Assembly (NCBI RefSeq): GCF_036898095.1
Contig: NC_090757.1
Span: 63,915,081 to 63,979,080, forward strand
Reading direction: 5' to 3'
Length of the DNA: 64,000 nucleotides
Source of the DNA: Palaemon carinicauda
Taxonomy: Eukaryota > Arthropoda > Malacostraca > Decapoda > Palaemonidae
The notes under the pieces were generated by a model. The model made no database searches. It worked only from the letters and a program-made list of their open reading frames with translations, and was not told the origin of the DNA. Numbering within the stretch: the stretch's first letter is position 1; each line of letters opens with the position of its first letter. The position numbers and the translations under genes are program-made. Below are positions 33,906-45,691 of the stretch, one piece after another.

Positions 33906-34891
33906 TGCCTCCTTGACTCCACCGAGACTTGAGTCGCCATTGCAGAGATCTCCTTCTGAGACGACCGTTGGGAACTAGACGGGCCAAGGATGAGAGATGG
34001 CCGAGGAGACGTAACCACGACTGGGCTGGGAGTTCGTCTCGTCTGAGGAAAGGACTTGCGACCTTCCTCAGCCTTGCTATCCTGTCGTCTGATGGGAAGG
34101 CTTTGTGGAGATTGGTGTCCAAGATCATGCCTAGGTATACCAGTTGTTGAGATGGAGGCAAAGAAGACTTCACAAGATTTACCATGATCCCTAGATCTTG
34201 GCAAAGTCCCAGAAGTTTGTCTCGGTGTCGAAGAAGGGTTGACTCAGAATCTGCTAGGACCAGCCAGTCGTCCAGATAACGGAGGAGACGGATGCCGATC
34301 CTGTGTGCCCACGAAGATATCAGGGTGAAAACCTGAGGTGCTGTGGAGAGACCGAAACACAGCACCTTGAACTGGTAGATCTTGTTGTCTAGACTGAATC
34401 TTAAGTACTTCCTTGAAGACGGATGGATTGGGATCTGGAAGTACGCGTCCTTCAGATCCAGTGTACACATGAAGTCTCGCGGTCTCACTGCGAGTCTGAC
34501 CGTGTCTACCGTCTCCATGCTGAACGGAGTCTGCTTGACAAACCTGTTCAGAGCTGAGAGGTCGATGACTGGTCTCCAGCCTCCAGACGCCTTCTTTACA
34601 AGAAAGAGTCGACTGAAGAAGACTGGGGACCCGTCGACGACCTCTTGGAGAGCGCCCTTCTTCAACATAGTCTCGACTTCTGCCCGAAGGGCTTGCCCCC
34701 TTGCCGATCCCATGGCATAGGAGCTCAACGACACTGGATTCGCTGTCAGGGGAGGTAGAGATGTTAGGAACGGGACGCGATATCCTTGACCGATCACGGA
34801 GATCGTCCAGGAATCGGCCCCAAGTTGCTGCCACCTGTCTGCGCAACTTTGAAGGCATCCCCCTACTGGTGGCATGCAGGGGAATTGCCAA
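33814..34891 (-). CDS. Reverse transcriptase of A
   Basis: A 353-codon open frame (33814-34875). It reads GYRVPFLTSLPP, then FSRLFLVKKASGGWRPVIDL, LKDAYFQIPIHP with a catalytic Asp, CFGLSTAPQVFT, and RYLDDWLVLADS (34267-34278) with the catalytic YLDD, then VYLGMILD. All RT landmarks are intact. The frame passes from RLKSRWSQGG directly to KRNVLSDSLSR. The RNase H core present in B and C (TDAS, NVLE, CDN) is missing, so an in-frame deletion has removed it at about 33910. Confidence 0.9.
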
Positions 34892-35130
34892 TCCTAGCGT
34901 TTGCGGCCTCGGCCACTCCCCCTAGGATTTTTCCCTCCCCTGGAGGACTTTTTGCCTTTTTTGTCTTTGACAGGAAAGGGCTGCTTCGACACCGTTGCCT
35001 TTGCTGCTACTGCCGGTTTCGTCGTCTTTGTAGGGCGAGGTTGTTGAGGTGCTGGAGGTTTATAGGACTTTGATGTTAAAGCCCTATGGAGGAGGGAGTC
35101 CTGGTTGGACTTCCTCCACTTCTCAGCCGC

Positions 35131-36405
35131 TTAGTCTACATCTTTCGGCTCAAACAGACTACTCCACAAAAGGGAGGAATGTCTGAGCCTACTCACCTCG
35201 GTGCTGGGGACCTTCGAGTTAAATCTTTCAGACACTGCATCTCGTCTTTTCAGGATAGAATTAGCCCACAAGTTCGAGACTTGGTGGGCTAGAAACTCGA
35301 TGGTACGAGTGCCTGAAAGAAGGAAGGTCTCCAAGGCCTTCCTGGTACTCGCCTTAGACAAGTCCTCGGATTGTATCAGGAGGCCAAGAGACCCTAGCCA
35401 GATATCCAGCCACGAAGTTGCCTGTATGGCACACTTCGCTACCTTCTGGCTGAGGATCTCCGAGGCCGAGAACGACACTGGCCGGTTGGAGTTTCTCTCA
35501 AGAGGGACTCCCCTGGAGAGCTCTTCCACCGAGTGGTGGAGGGGAAGAGCTAAACAGGACTCCTCCATGATCTCGAAGTACCTCCTCTGGTGAACACGAG
35601 GAGGTGGGAGGAGTTTGTTTCCGGCACTGGAACGGCTGGAGGAGGCAAGCTCAGAGAGCTGGCTCTCGACCTTATCTCTGGCACTCTTAACCCTCTGGGA
35701 CCAAGGCATAGCCGCTCTGGCTTTAGGGGGCTTCTGGGTACCAAAGACTCTGTCCAGAACCGTGTCCTTGCCCTCTCGAGGAGGAATCTCTGGATCCGCG
35801 AATCCGTTAAGGTTCCTCATCAGAGTCAGAACTTGCCAGAAGGCATGTTCCAACACTTGCGGCTCTCCTTCTGATGGACTAGCAGCATGGTCTCCAGTCC
35901 CCAAAGGCTCTTCTTGGGGGGACTCGTGGACGTTCTCTACGGGCTTAGCTGGCTCTGGTCTGATCCTCGAAGAAGATTTCGGAATTGTCTTGGAGTCCTT
36001 TGACTCCCTCCTTGGAGGGATGCAGGATTCCAACAAAGATGGTGGGGGGCTCTACTCCACCTCCACCCGGGAAGACTTCTCAGCGCGAGGTGGGGTTTCT
36101 CCCATTGGTGCGATGGGAGAACGCCTCACCTCACGTGAATCCCCTGAGGACGGGAAATCCTAATCCACAGGGGAGGGAGAGAAAGTCTGGGGGGGGGAAG
36201 GAGCCTTCCTCAAAGACTTCCGCGGAGCCAGTTTCGCCCTAGGAAAATTTACCACGTCGTCCACTCCTCTCTTCCTCTTCAGGGGGGCCGAGATTGCTGC
36301 TGATTTGAGGCCTAGTTCAGAGAAAGCGGGCTTGAAAGCCTGCGCAACCGCTCTGATCAAGGGACCAAACCAGGGCTGCCGACTGACAGCAGCGCTGTCA
36401 GACAC
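35131..36405 (-). CDS. gag core of A
   Basis: The open frame 35131-36036 contains EHAFWQVLTLMRNLNGFADP, KDTVLDRVFGTQ, PVSFSASEILSQKVAK, SWLDIWLGSLGLL and FLAHQVSNLWANSILKRRDA. 36160-36405 continues upstream in another frame (PWFGPLIRAVAQAFKPAF, KRKRGVDD). EHAFWQVL recurs in the fragment at 11113-11373, which supports a conserved structural gag domain. Confidence 0.7.
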
Positions 36406-36539
36406 CCTCTGGAGGGAAGGGGATCGTAAGATCCCTAGGAGTGGAAACTACAACAGGGTCTGCCTGAAAAGAAGCTGTGGAAGAAACGTTCCTGGATCTG
36501 TCCGGAGATTTCCCTCCCTCCATTGAGCGCGCTGTCCTG

Positions 36540-37580
36540 CGCTTACGATGAGGATGACCTGACTGCGAGTTGTCCTGCAGCCTCTTGTGTGGGAACGCGC
36601 TGTGAATCACGCTGGGCATCGCGCTGGCGTTCGCACGATAGGTTATTGCCTGGATCGGGAGCGGGCGATCGCTCGCGCGCGCGGGCGAGCGTTGACGCGT
36701 AGGAGAGGGCGCGTGGGCGAGCGTTGACGCGTAGGAGAGGGCGCGTGGGCGAGCGATGGCGCGCAGCAGAAGGAGCTCGTGGGCACGTAGGCGACAGGGC
36801 GCGCAGGTGAAGGAGCACGTTGGCGCGCGTTCCGGAGACCTCAGACAGTGTGTAGCCACAGGATCGAGAAAAGCCCGTAAGGGCGAAGCCGTTGGGCACG
36901 CGCGCGCAGGGGAAATATCCCTAGCGCGCAGGAAGGCACTCATCTGGAACCGTAGTTCTAGCAGTGGGCACGTGGGTGTGCGATGGAGACTGCGGGCGAT
37001 GGCACGTAGGTGAGGGATGGCGAGCAGGCGAGATCCGGTAATGCGGTGGAGAGCGCTGGCGAGCAGGGGAGGAAGAAGTCTTCCCTCTGGAGACCAAATC
37101 CGAAGATCGTGGGCGAGCAGGCGAACGATGGCGCGCAGGCAAGCGCTGGTGGGCAGTAGAACGCTGGCGCACAGGAGATCGCTGACGAACTGGAGAGCGC
37201 TGACGAGCAGGACACCGTGGGCATGCATGGCGCGCATCAGGCTGAGGGCGCGTAGTGGTGCGCTGGCGAGCAGGAGATCGTGGGCGCGTTGTCTCTGGAA
37301 CTGCTGGGCGAGCAGGAGATCGTGGGCGTGCAGGTGAGCGCTGGCGAGACGTGTTTGCAATTGGCGAGCGCTGGCGCGCAGGAGAACATTGGCGCACAGG
37401 GGATACCTGGCGCTTAAGGGACTTACAATGTGTGAAAGCCCCTTTTGCCCCGAAGGAACCGGTGCCCGTTAGATAACGGGATGGGTGGGCGCCCACAGCG
37501 CATCTGCAGCCAGGAAGGGCGACGGCAGGTCTGGCAGGAGAAGGAGATCGCGAACGATCTGCGGAGAGGTCCAGGTCCAA
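36540..37580 (-). CDS. SR-like repeat domain of A gag
   Basis: The frame at 36921-37580 is built of RQRSPAR and RPRSPAR units (for example SPARQRSPVRQRSPVRQ), like the RS domains of splicing factors. It continues degenerately to 36540 with more GCGCTGGCG-type repeats. Similar S/R-rich segments occur in F (27518-27840) and B (44750-44830). A role in RNA binding or nuclear targeting is inference. Confidence 0.75.
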
Positions 37581-37780
37581 AGAAGTAGCAGGAACGGTCG
37601 CTGAAGGACGAGGTTCCTCCGCGGCGGACTGCGAGGATGAAGACCCGAAGAGGCGCCTCCTAATACCCTTGTGAGGAGAAGGTAGACCTCGGCGACGAAG
37701 AGGAAGGCGAGCCTTATGTCTTATACGTCCTCTGGGCGCAACAGGCAGACCATCGGCAGTCCTCTGAAGAGGAGTCTCTG

Positions 37781-38508
37781 TCAGTGAACTCCCCCGGGGG
37801 GAGAATCACCTGCAGGAGAGACCGTTGGACTTAGTTCCTCCCTCAAAAGCTGTTCGGAGGGGGGAGCTAAGCCTTCAGCTACAACAGGATCAGAGGTTGG
37901 AACACTCTCATTGGAAGCCTCTGCCACAACAGCCTCGACGATAGACAGAGGGTCAACCTCTGCTACTGTCGGTGACTGTTTGACAGCTGCTCCCAACTTG
38001 ATCATGTCAACAGGGCTTCCTTGGAGGGCGAGCCCTGAAGCCCCAAGGAAGCCCAAAGCTGTAAAAGATCATTATTACTCACATTCACATTAGGAAAAAC
38101 AATTAAATCCTCCCCCGGGGGAGGCAACTCCCTCTCCCAAACCCCGAGATCAGTCAACAACAATACGACCTACGCTACCACTTGACGGCCTCTCAAGAGA
38201 AGCCGATCGAATGGGAGCTTCGGAGGAGGATGGGCCACGGAAGAAGAGTCCTTAGGAATTTCCTTCTTCAAAGAAACCTTTGAAGGAGAAATGTCCCGTT
38301 TGGACTTCTTTTTCCGGCGCCGGGAAAACCTCTCCCACTGGGAGGTAGACCACTCCTTACATTCAATACATACATTACCACTATCACACCGTTGACCTCT
38401 ACAATAAGGGCATAAGGTGTGCGGGTCGGTGTCTATTGACGACATGAAGGTCCCACAAGAGCGGTCAGGCAACCCAGGACACTTCCGCATTGTAGAGGCC
38501 AACTTCAC
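37781..38508 (-). CDS. gag N-terminus of A: zinc-binding motif and acidic linker
   Basis: 38170-38508 reads MRKCPGLPDRSCGTFMSSID, then TDPHTLCPYCRGQRC, NVCIECKEWSTSQWERF and a basic stretch RRRKKKSKR. The Cys/His spacing recurs in five copies in the window. 37781-38056 is a serine/glutamate-rich linker in a separate frame. The motif resembles the D-x-H-x2-C-x2-C start of DIRS gag proteins, from family knowledge. Confidence 0.75.
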
Positions 38509-38608
38509 AACACTCTAGAAAAAGAAAAAGCAAAAAACATAAGATTAATAATGGCTGTCGTGTAGGCGAGGGTGACAGCGGACACGTCCGTCAAGCACCC
38601 GAGCCGAT

Positions 38609-38836
38609 AGCAAAGTGAGCTTACTACACAGGTGTGTGAGGGGGAAGGGTAGCAAAGTGAGCTTACTACACAGGTGTGTGAGGGGGAAGGGTAGCAAGCT
38701 ACCCTCCCTACCCCCCGCTAACTAGCGGTGGGGTAGTAAACCCTCGTTAAAATTCTAATGGCTCGTCCTTTCAGCTACACTGAAAGTAATTACAAATATT
38801 AAATAGCGTGGTTTGTATTTCAGTTACGGAACAAAT
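38609..38836 (-). repeat. ITR of A (5' side) with 42-bp duplication
   Basis: The unit AGCAAAGTGAGCTTACTACA and following bases (42 bp) is present twice (38609-38650 and 38651-38692). The rest is the reverse complement of the left ITR and ends TTTCAGTTACGGAACAAAT. Confidence 0.9.
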
Positions 38837-38956
38837 GGTATTTTTATCTTCTCCATGTGGAGGTGATAGAAACTGACATTTTACCAAATATAAATCAAGG
38901 ATATATAATTCTCAAAGTATTCCTGTTGGGTTGCCGGAATAATGACATTAATTTAT
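38837..38956. other. Residual FAM98 intron between A and LINE-2A
   Basis: About 120 bp that match no other repeat in the window. With 58031-58039 and 31542-31577 it is all that remains unassigned to transposons in this 26.5-kb intron. Confidence 0.6.
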
Positions 38957-39694
38957 GGTAGTAGGCTGGCTAGGACCCCAGCCACCCACTGAGATACTAC
39001 TAATAGAGAGTTATTGGATCCTTTGACGGGCCAGACAGTAATACAATGGATCCCTCTCTCTGGTTACGGCTCATTTTTTTTTTTTTTTTGCCTATACATA
39101 CACATAATGGTCAAGCCTATTCCTTACACATTCTCCTCTTTCCTCCTACACCTTCTTCTTCGCTCATGGGGCTAATTACTGTACTGTAATTGCTCGGTGG
39201 CTACTTTCCTCTTGGTAAGGGTAGAAGAGACTCTTTAGCTATGGTAACCAGCTCTTCTAGGAGGACACTTCAAAATCAAACCATTGTTCTTTAGTCTTGG
39301 GTAGTGCCAGAGCCTCTGTACCATGGTCTTCCAATGTCTGGGGTTAGAGTTCTCTTGCTTGAGGGTACACTCAGGAACACTATTCTCTTATTTCTTTCTT
39401 TTTTTCTTTATCTTGTCTTTCAAAATGGTGTGTTGGGCAGACTTAATAGACAGGCCATGGATGCCTGGTGGTTTATCAAGAGGTTGTCTTTTCCTTGTGA
39501 TTCTTTTTCCTTTAAGAACCATCCTTACTGTCCTCCCTTCAGTTGAAGTGGCTATCCTGGAGGGTATTTAAGCCTTGCATGGGGTATCGACTCCTCCATG
39601 TTGACCAGTTTTTCCGACTTTTTTTTCTATAATCTAAGGATTTGATCAATCACTTTACTTATATTTCTGTTAATTTTGTTTATAGGTATGATAT
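38957..39694 (+). mobile_element. LINE-2A, 5' region
   Basis: 38957-39400 matches the heads of the deleted derivatives at 1676-2120 and 49500-49750. It continues where those copies jump to the 3' UTR (about 39400) and reaches the B insertion at 39694. The first exon-like coding of ORF2 resumes after B at 45676. There is a T-run at 39068-39086. Confidence 0.7.
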
Positions 39695-40019
39695 CACAAA
39701 TTTTAAGTAATTTGTATTTTTCCTAACAGTACTTACCTTGACCTACTTTCTTAGGAGTATCTGGGATCTCCTCCCAACCGACCAGAATTTTGTGTAGTTT
39801 ACCCTACTCCCGTTTTCTATGCGGGGTAATCTCTGGCAGAGTGATACGCACCACGAGGCGACCCGGGGTCAGAGAGCATGCTTGCTCAGGTCTCAATCTC
39901 CATTAAGTTTAGACGGATAGGTTTCTATGTAGTCCTGTAAGGCACTCGGGGCAGGATGGGCGGGCCATAACCCGAACTACGGGGCAGGATGGGCGGGCCA
40001 TATCCCGAAAGTAGTTCGA

Positions 40020-40110
40020 GGTAAGTACTGTTAGGAAAAATACAAATTATTTAAAATTTGTGATTTGTTCCAACACGTAGTACTTACCTCGAACTACTTT
40101 CTTAGGAGAC
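40020..40110 (-). repeat. ICR of B
   Basis: TTAAAATTTGTGATTTGTTC, then CAACACG and AGTACTTACC, joins the reverse complements of both ends, which puts the predicted circle junction at GGAACAAAT/CACAAATT. Confidence 0.88.
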
Positions 40111-40434
40111 TTGTACCTTAGGAGGTGGGAGTGTCCTTCAGGACCTAGAGACCGTGATGAGGAGAGAAAAGGAACCTAGATAGGAGGCTAGGTTCTGCCG
40201 ACCCCAAAGGAAAACACGAGAAAATAGGGAAACTACTCAAAAAACTATCTTAGGGTCTAAGTAACTCACCTCTGCAAAAATCCTTGGAGACGTATTCTTC
40301 TACTGACAGTGTATCCCATGGCAGTTAGAGGATTTTAGGGTCCTTTCAGGGAAGAAAATAGGGGAAAAGAGGGGTAAGGAAGGAACCTGTCTCTCTTAGA
40401 CTTACTGCCCGTGGTTTTCCCGCGGAATACACCT

Positions 40435-41390
40435 TTAAATCTTTTGGAGCGCGGAAATGACGGGACCGAGAGAGAATCCGTCCAGGGACCTCCTCGAACA
40501 ATCCATTAAGTAGTGAGCTGTGAAGGTTGACTGACTAGACCATGTACCTGCCCTCAGGATTTGGCCCACTGCCATGTTCTTCTCAAAGGCCAACGAAGTA
40601 CTTAGTCCTCTAATGTCGTGGGGTCTAGGCTTTCCCGGAAGAGGAACCCCTGCACTACTGTAGGCTCTCATGATCACCTGCCGTACGGGTTGTCCAAACG
40701 AGGGATAGCTGGCTCTGAGAATCCTTCAAACTTGGGGTCCCAAACAGCTGGATTCCGAGTCTTGGCTACGAAGGAGGGTAAGAATCTGAAGGTAGCTTCT
40801 CGCCATCCCTTCGAGTGTGAGACCTCGTAAGACAGCCCATGAATCTCACCTACTCGTTTTGCTGATGCCAGAGCTAACAGAAACACCGTCTTGAGGGTGA
40901 GCTCCTTGTCTGAGATGTCCTTAAGGGGCTCGAAGGGAGGTCTGAAAGCATCTTCAGTACTCTACCCACATCCCACTGGGGCACTCTAGCAGCCTGGGGG
41001 GGGGCACGACTGCTCGAAGCTCTTGATGAACATCGAGATATGTCTGGAGACCCCTAAGTCGATGCCCTTCAGGAGGAATACTTGTCCCAGGGCTGCCCGG
41101 ACTCCTTTGATGGCTGGGATGGACGTGCCCACTTTGTCCCTGAGATAGACCAGGAAGTCTGCTATCTCGTGAATGGAGGCCTCTAACGGCCTAATGTTCT
41201 TCGAGGAGCACCACTCTGTGAAGGTAGCCCACTTCCCCTGGTATACCGCGACTGACGAACGTTTCAGGTACCCTGACATCCTCAATACCCTCCTCGATGA
41301 ATATCCTTCCTTCCTCAGGAGAGGCTCGATAACCTCCAGGGACCGAGGGTTTTCGTGGAACCTGTGGAAGTGAGGCTGCCGGAGAAGGTC
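40435..41390 (-). pseudogene. Tyrosine recombinase of B, internally deleted
   Basis: The N-terminal domain (SSVAVYQGKWATFTEWC, IADFLVYLRDKVG) and ALASAKRVGEIHGLSYE are present, as are RPHDIRGLSTSLAF (H-x-x-R), AGTWSSQSTFTAHYLMD (Trp, Tyr) and the C-terminus. About 135 bp between RLDNPYG and QVIMRAYSS are missing compared with C (the CPVRAVRKYLERTARLRP block), and a frameshift lies near 40980. Confidence 0.85.
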
Positions 41391-41397
41391 TGGTCTG

Positions 41398-42200
41398 TCA
41401 AGAAGAGGCCAAGGTGGAAGGCGCGCCAGTTCCTTTAGATCCGCGAACCACTCTCTCTCCGGACAACAGGGCGCTACCAAAGTCATCCACAGGTTGTTCG
41501 CCCGTCTCACCCTGTTGAGGACCTGTCTGAGCATCCCGAAGGGAGAGAAGGCGTAAACGTCGAGGTTGTCCCAAGGGTGTTGGAAGGCGTCCTCGAACGC
41601 TAACGCTATTGCTGGATCTGGTACAGAAGAACAAAACACGGGGAGCTGTGCGTTCAGTCTTGTGGCGAAGAGGTCCATCACCGGCGAGCCCCACTTCAGA
41701 ATGAGGGACTTGGCCACTTCTGGGTGCAGGGACCACTCGGACCCTACCACTTGACCCATCCTGCTGAGGCCGTCGGCCAGGACGTTTCTCTTCCCCGGAA
41801 TGAACCTGGCCGAGATTTTGATTTGCTCTACTTCGGCCCATTCTAGGAACTCCATCGTGAGACTGCACAGTTCCTTCGACTTCAGTCCTCCTTGCTTTTA
41901 CACGTAGGCCACCACCGTGGCGTTGTCGCACATCGGCGCCACAGTGTTTCCCCGGAGCAGATGGACGAACTCTAGGCACGCCCTTTGCACTGCCATCATC
42001 TCTAGCACGTTTATGTGCAGGCTCCTCTCCTCGCCTTCCCATTTTCCTTTTGCTGTCTTGTCGAGGAGATGGGCACCCCAACCCTCCTTGGACGCGTCCG
42101 TGAACAGGAGTATCTCCGGAGGGTCGTTTTGGAAGGGCATTCCCTTGAGGGTGTTCAATCTGACGTGCCACCACTCCAGGACTTCCCTCGTCTTCGGGGA
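41398..42200 (-). pseudogene. RNase H and methyltransferase-like spacer of B
   Basis: RNase H landmarks LLFTDASKEGWGAHL, HINVLEMMAVQRA and MCDNATVVAYV keep the three carboxylates. A stop follows VVAYV near 41900. The spacer reads WGSPVMDLFATRLNAQLP and VYAFSPFGMLRQVLNRVR. Confidence 0.8.
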
Positions 42201-42439
42201 CACCGGGACTATCTTGTGCGGGGAGTCCCCCTGGTTCCAGAGCTCCTTCAGGTTCCACTGCACTCCCCTGAGTTTGAGCCTCCCCTGGGGGACTAACTTC
42301 TCCGACACGAGGTGGCCTATCAGTCTTTGCCAGTCCTTGGCTCTCCTGGGCTGGCCCGACAGGAAGGGCCGGAGTATCTGTTCCACATTGTCCAGTCTCT
42401 CCGCGGTAGGGAAGGCTCTCGCCAACCAGGAGTCTAAGA

Positions 42440-43180
42440 CCATTCCAAGGTAGGTCATCCTGGTTGGGACTTTTGCAGGTTGATGATGATACCCAAGACG
42501 TTGCAGAACTGCAGGAGCTTCACACCTTGCTCCCTTAGTACTTCCTCTGAGGCTGAAAGCAACAACCAGTTGTCTAGGTACCGAATCAGCCGTATGCCCT
42601 GTTCGTGTGCCCAGGCTGAAACTGTTGCAAAGATCCTCGTGAAGACCTGAGGAACTGTCGACAGTCCGAAGCAGAGGGTCTTGAACTGCACCGTTTGAGT
42701 ACCCCATTTCACCCTTAGGTACTTCCTGCTGGAGGAATGGACAGGGACCTTGAAGTAGTCATCCTTGAGGTCTATGGACATCATGAAGTCCTCCTCCCTC
42801 AAGGCCGCTAGGACCGACTTCGGGATGTCCATCTTGAAGTCAGTCTTGCACACAAATTTTTTGAGGGCTGAGAGGTCTATGACCAGTCTCCAGCCCCCTG
42901 TCGCTTTCTCCACCAGGAAGAGCCTGCTGTAGAACCCTGGACCTGGGTTCTTGACTGGCTCTACTGCCCCTTTCGCCAGCATTGCCGAGACTTCTTCCTG
43001 CAATGCTGCTACCCTCAAGGGGTACTTGGGTGCCAACCACTGCGCCTGTTGATCTGGGATCAGAGGTGGGGGGTCCGCTAGGAAGGGCAGCCTGTACCCT
43101 TCCTTTAGTACAGCTACGGTCCACGGATCCGCTCCGTGGTCCCGCCATGCTTGCCAAGATCGTTTGAGGCATCCCCCCAC
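42440..43180 (-). pseudogene. Reverse transcriptase of B, catalytic residue changed
   Basis: Reads GYRLPFLADPPPL, YSRLFLVEKATGGWRLVIDL, SIDLKDDYFKVPVHS, CFGLSTVPQVFTRIF and RYLDNWLLLSAS. The active site is YLDN (42569-42580), whereas A and C have YLDD (GAC to AAC on the minus strand), which should abolish polymerase activity. The frame is lost after INLQKSQ at 42455. Confidence 0.88.
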
Positions 43181-43214
43181 CTGAGGCGTCGGCAGGAGTA
43201 GGGGGCCTCTCTTC

Positions 43215-45280
43215 CTATCTCCTTCGAGAGGTGCGGCCTGAACGCCCTCTCCTGGCGCCCGAATAGGAAGGCCTGAAGGCTGACTGCGAAGTTGGAGCTC
43301 CTATACGGGGGGGCTGCGAAGACTGGGGCCAGGCCGTAGTCGGGGCGTCCCTTCTGGGTTGGCTAGGTGAAGCGCAGGGAGGGAGAGAGACGTCGGAAGA
43401 TGGTCTTCTATGGGCAGGTCTTGTTGGAGGGGGTCTGGGCTCTCCTGCATCCTTCAGTTTCCTGACCCTCTCTACCGTCTCCTCCACCGCCTGCAGAGGG
43501 AACACTGACTCACCCCACAGGGGTAAGTTCCTAAGGGACCTCGCTTCCCTGTCCGGAAGCCTCCTGACCAATTTGCTGAGAACTGTGTCCCTTTTTCAAA
43601 GAACTCAGTTGGCTGCCTGTGAGAGGGAATGGTAGGACAGGAACTTGAGGGCCTTACCCCCTGAGCTAATCACCTCCTTCAGCAATGTCTGGTTCTCCTG
43701 AACCGAGAAGTCGTGCGAGGCCTGAAAGCCCACCAGGGTGCAGGCCCACCAATCTAGCCACGACGAGACGTAGACCAGGTCCATGGCCAAATCCTCCATC
43801 ATGGAGGTCTCCGACGGGGAGAAGTAAACAGGGGCGGCGGACGCTCTCTCTTCGGCGGCCCCCTGACCTAGGATGGCGACTCCATGTTCTACTGTACAGG
43901 GACCCGCACGGCGCCCTTCAGGGAGGTAGAACCGCTTCTGGGTCTTGAGACCCTGGAGGAGCTTGGAGGCGCTCTGACTCTTGGGGGCGTCTGCATGGCT
44001 GGCCACTATCTTGTCGATATGCGCCATGCCCAGCCTAACGTCTCTAACCAGGGGAAGAGCCAGTGAGGGCCTCTTCTGCACGGGGGTATTGACCAATCTG
44101 CTGAGGTCCGAGAGCCAGTCATCGTCTGTGGGGGGCTTCGGCTTGTCCAGCCTGTGGTGCCGTCTAATGAGAGCTATAACCTTCCTGATGCTGAGACCTC
44201 GGCCGCTGAGCCTTCCGCGCCGTCTCCTAGGCCCTCCGTCGGATGTTCCTCTGTCTGACAAGAGGCACCCCCGATGGAGGGTGCCGCTTGTGGAGGAGGC
44301 ATCTTTTTGTCGCGGCATACCCTCGGCGGTTCTGGATGGAGGACGGGCATCGCCGTTGGGACGGAGGCCTCCATCCTGGGCTTGTCTCTCCCCACGGGGG
44401 ACCAGGCTGCTGCGGGCTTCCTCATGGCTGCTTGATGTCTCTCGCGTTCCTGCTGGCTTGTCAAAGACTTGGAGGCTGGGACACAGCTGCCAGCCCGAAG
44501 GGGCGACTCTCTCCGCTGAGCGGATGGAGCCGGAACCTTCAAGGACTTATGCCTGTCTCCTGGGGCTTGAAGTGATGACTCCCTCCGACGCTCAGACCTG
44601 CTGCAGGGGACGTACTTTACGGTGGGAGAACGAGCCCTTGCGAGCCAGCCAGAGGTACCTGGAACTGCTGAAGCTCCCAGGAGGTGGCTGCGCGGGATGG
44701 TGACACGCACCCATTCCTCCCTAGGGGAGCGGCTTCTTCTGTACTTCCTCCTGGGGGATCTAGCGTACCTCCTGACGTGGCGAGATCTGAAGCGGGAACG
44801 GGAACGGGACCTCCTCCTGCGGGACCTGTCTCCTCATCTCCTTTGGTCCCTCGGAGCTCCATCCTCCGAGGAGTAAGAGTATGACTCGAACGAGGAGCCC
44901 GAAGACCTGTAGGACCGCACCGAAGGTTCCGAGTCGTCCCGCGTCGCTGGTGGTTCCACGTGTCGATCCGTAGGCGACGAAGGCTCCAGGAAGACGGGAG
45001 GGAGCGTTGCTGAAGGCGTTGGGGGAGAGCGAGGCAACTTCTTGCTGGGGAACCAGGCCTCGAACTCTTCCTCCAGCCTCATGGGCAACCTGAAGGGCGT
45101 CCCTGACGGCGCCCACGCGAGGGGATCCGACGGCGGCGAGTCCTCCTTCTCGGCGTCTCCCCCGGCTGTAGACGTACCTGAAATACAGGCCCATGAAGCG
45201 GGGGAAGAGGCTGTAGCAGCCTTCTCCCACATAGGATCGTCGGAAGAGACTGGCACCAGGACTCCGTCCTCCGAACACAC
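43215..45280 (-). pseudogene. gag of B, several frames
   Basis: From the N-terminus: 44834-45280 (LEEEFEAWFPSKKLPRSPPT, then S/Y-rich), an SR stretch near 44750-44830 (RSRSRSRFRSR), 44174-44710, 43605-44318 (ALIRRHHRLDKPKPP, MMEDLAMDLVYVSSWLDWW, KALKFLSY) and 43215-43571 (a P/R-rich tail). There is no zinc motif of the A/F type. Frames shift at least three times. Confidence 0.7.
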
Positions 45281-45691
45281 TCAAGCGCCACACGATTTAC
45301 CGGCCATAGGCCCGGGACAAGCACTAGTAAGGCACCTCGAGACACAGGAACACAGAGGGAAAGGGAAGGAAAGGGTATGGAAAGAGCACAATGGGACCAC
45401 GTGGGGACCGCGTGAGACACAAAGGGTCGCACTGGCTAAGGAGAGCGCACCGAGATGTTATCGCAACGCGACCAGAAAACTTAATGGAGATCAAGACCTG
45501 AGCAAGCATGCTCTCTGACCCCAGGTTGTCTCGTGGCGCGTATCACTCCGCCAGAGGTTACCCCGCATAGAAAATGGGAGTAGGGTAAACTACACAAAAA
45601 TCTGGTCGGTTGGGAGGAGATCCCAGATACTCCTAAGAAAGTAGTTCGAGGTAAGTACTCCGTGTTGGAACAAGTATCTTTTTTATTACCA

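Larger units (their letters stand above)
31578..38836 (-). mobile_element. DIRS-like YR element A, near full length
   Basis: The 7259-bp element runs from GACAAATTCGGAG on the left to ACGGAACAAAT on the right, with AT at both junctions. It contains ITRs, an ICR, gag (zinc, SR and core), RT, a methyltransferase-like spacer and YR in the usual DIRS order on the minus strand. The RNase H core is deleted and the YR is frameshifted. Confidence 0.9.
39695..45675 (-). mobile_element. DIRS-like YR element B
   Basis: The left end CACAAATTTTAAGTAATTTG and the right end GTGTTGGAACAA are both re-encoded in an ICR at 40020-40110. ITRs of about 180 bp lie at 39733-39911 and 45475-45655. The 5.98-kb element has gag, RT, RNase H, spacer and YR in order and is a close relative of C. 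It is inserted in LINE-2A just upstream of the 2A-like motif. Confidence 0.92.

Noticed and set aside
36398..37360. 320-codon minus-strand frame rich in R, A and L
   Set aside because: Alternative frame of the SR repeat region of A gag. The RQRSPAR frame is the one with domain logic and S/R bias.
41917..42453. 178-codon plus-strand frame
   Set aside because: Antisense to the RNase H and RT region of element B.
43981..44703. 240-codon plus-strand frame
   Set aside because: Antisense to B gag; no family motif, and the equivalent frame is not conserved in C.
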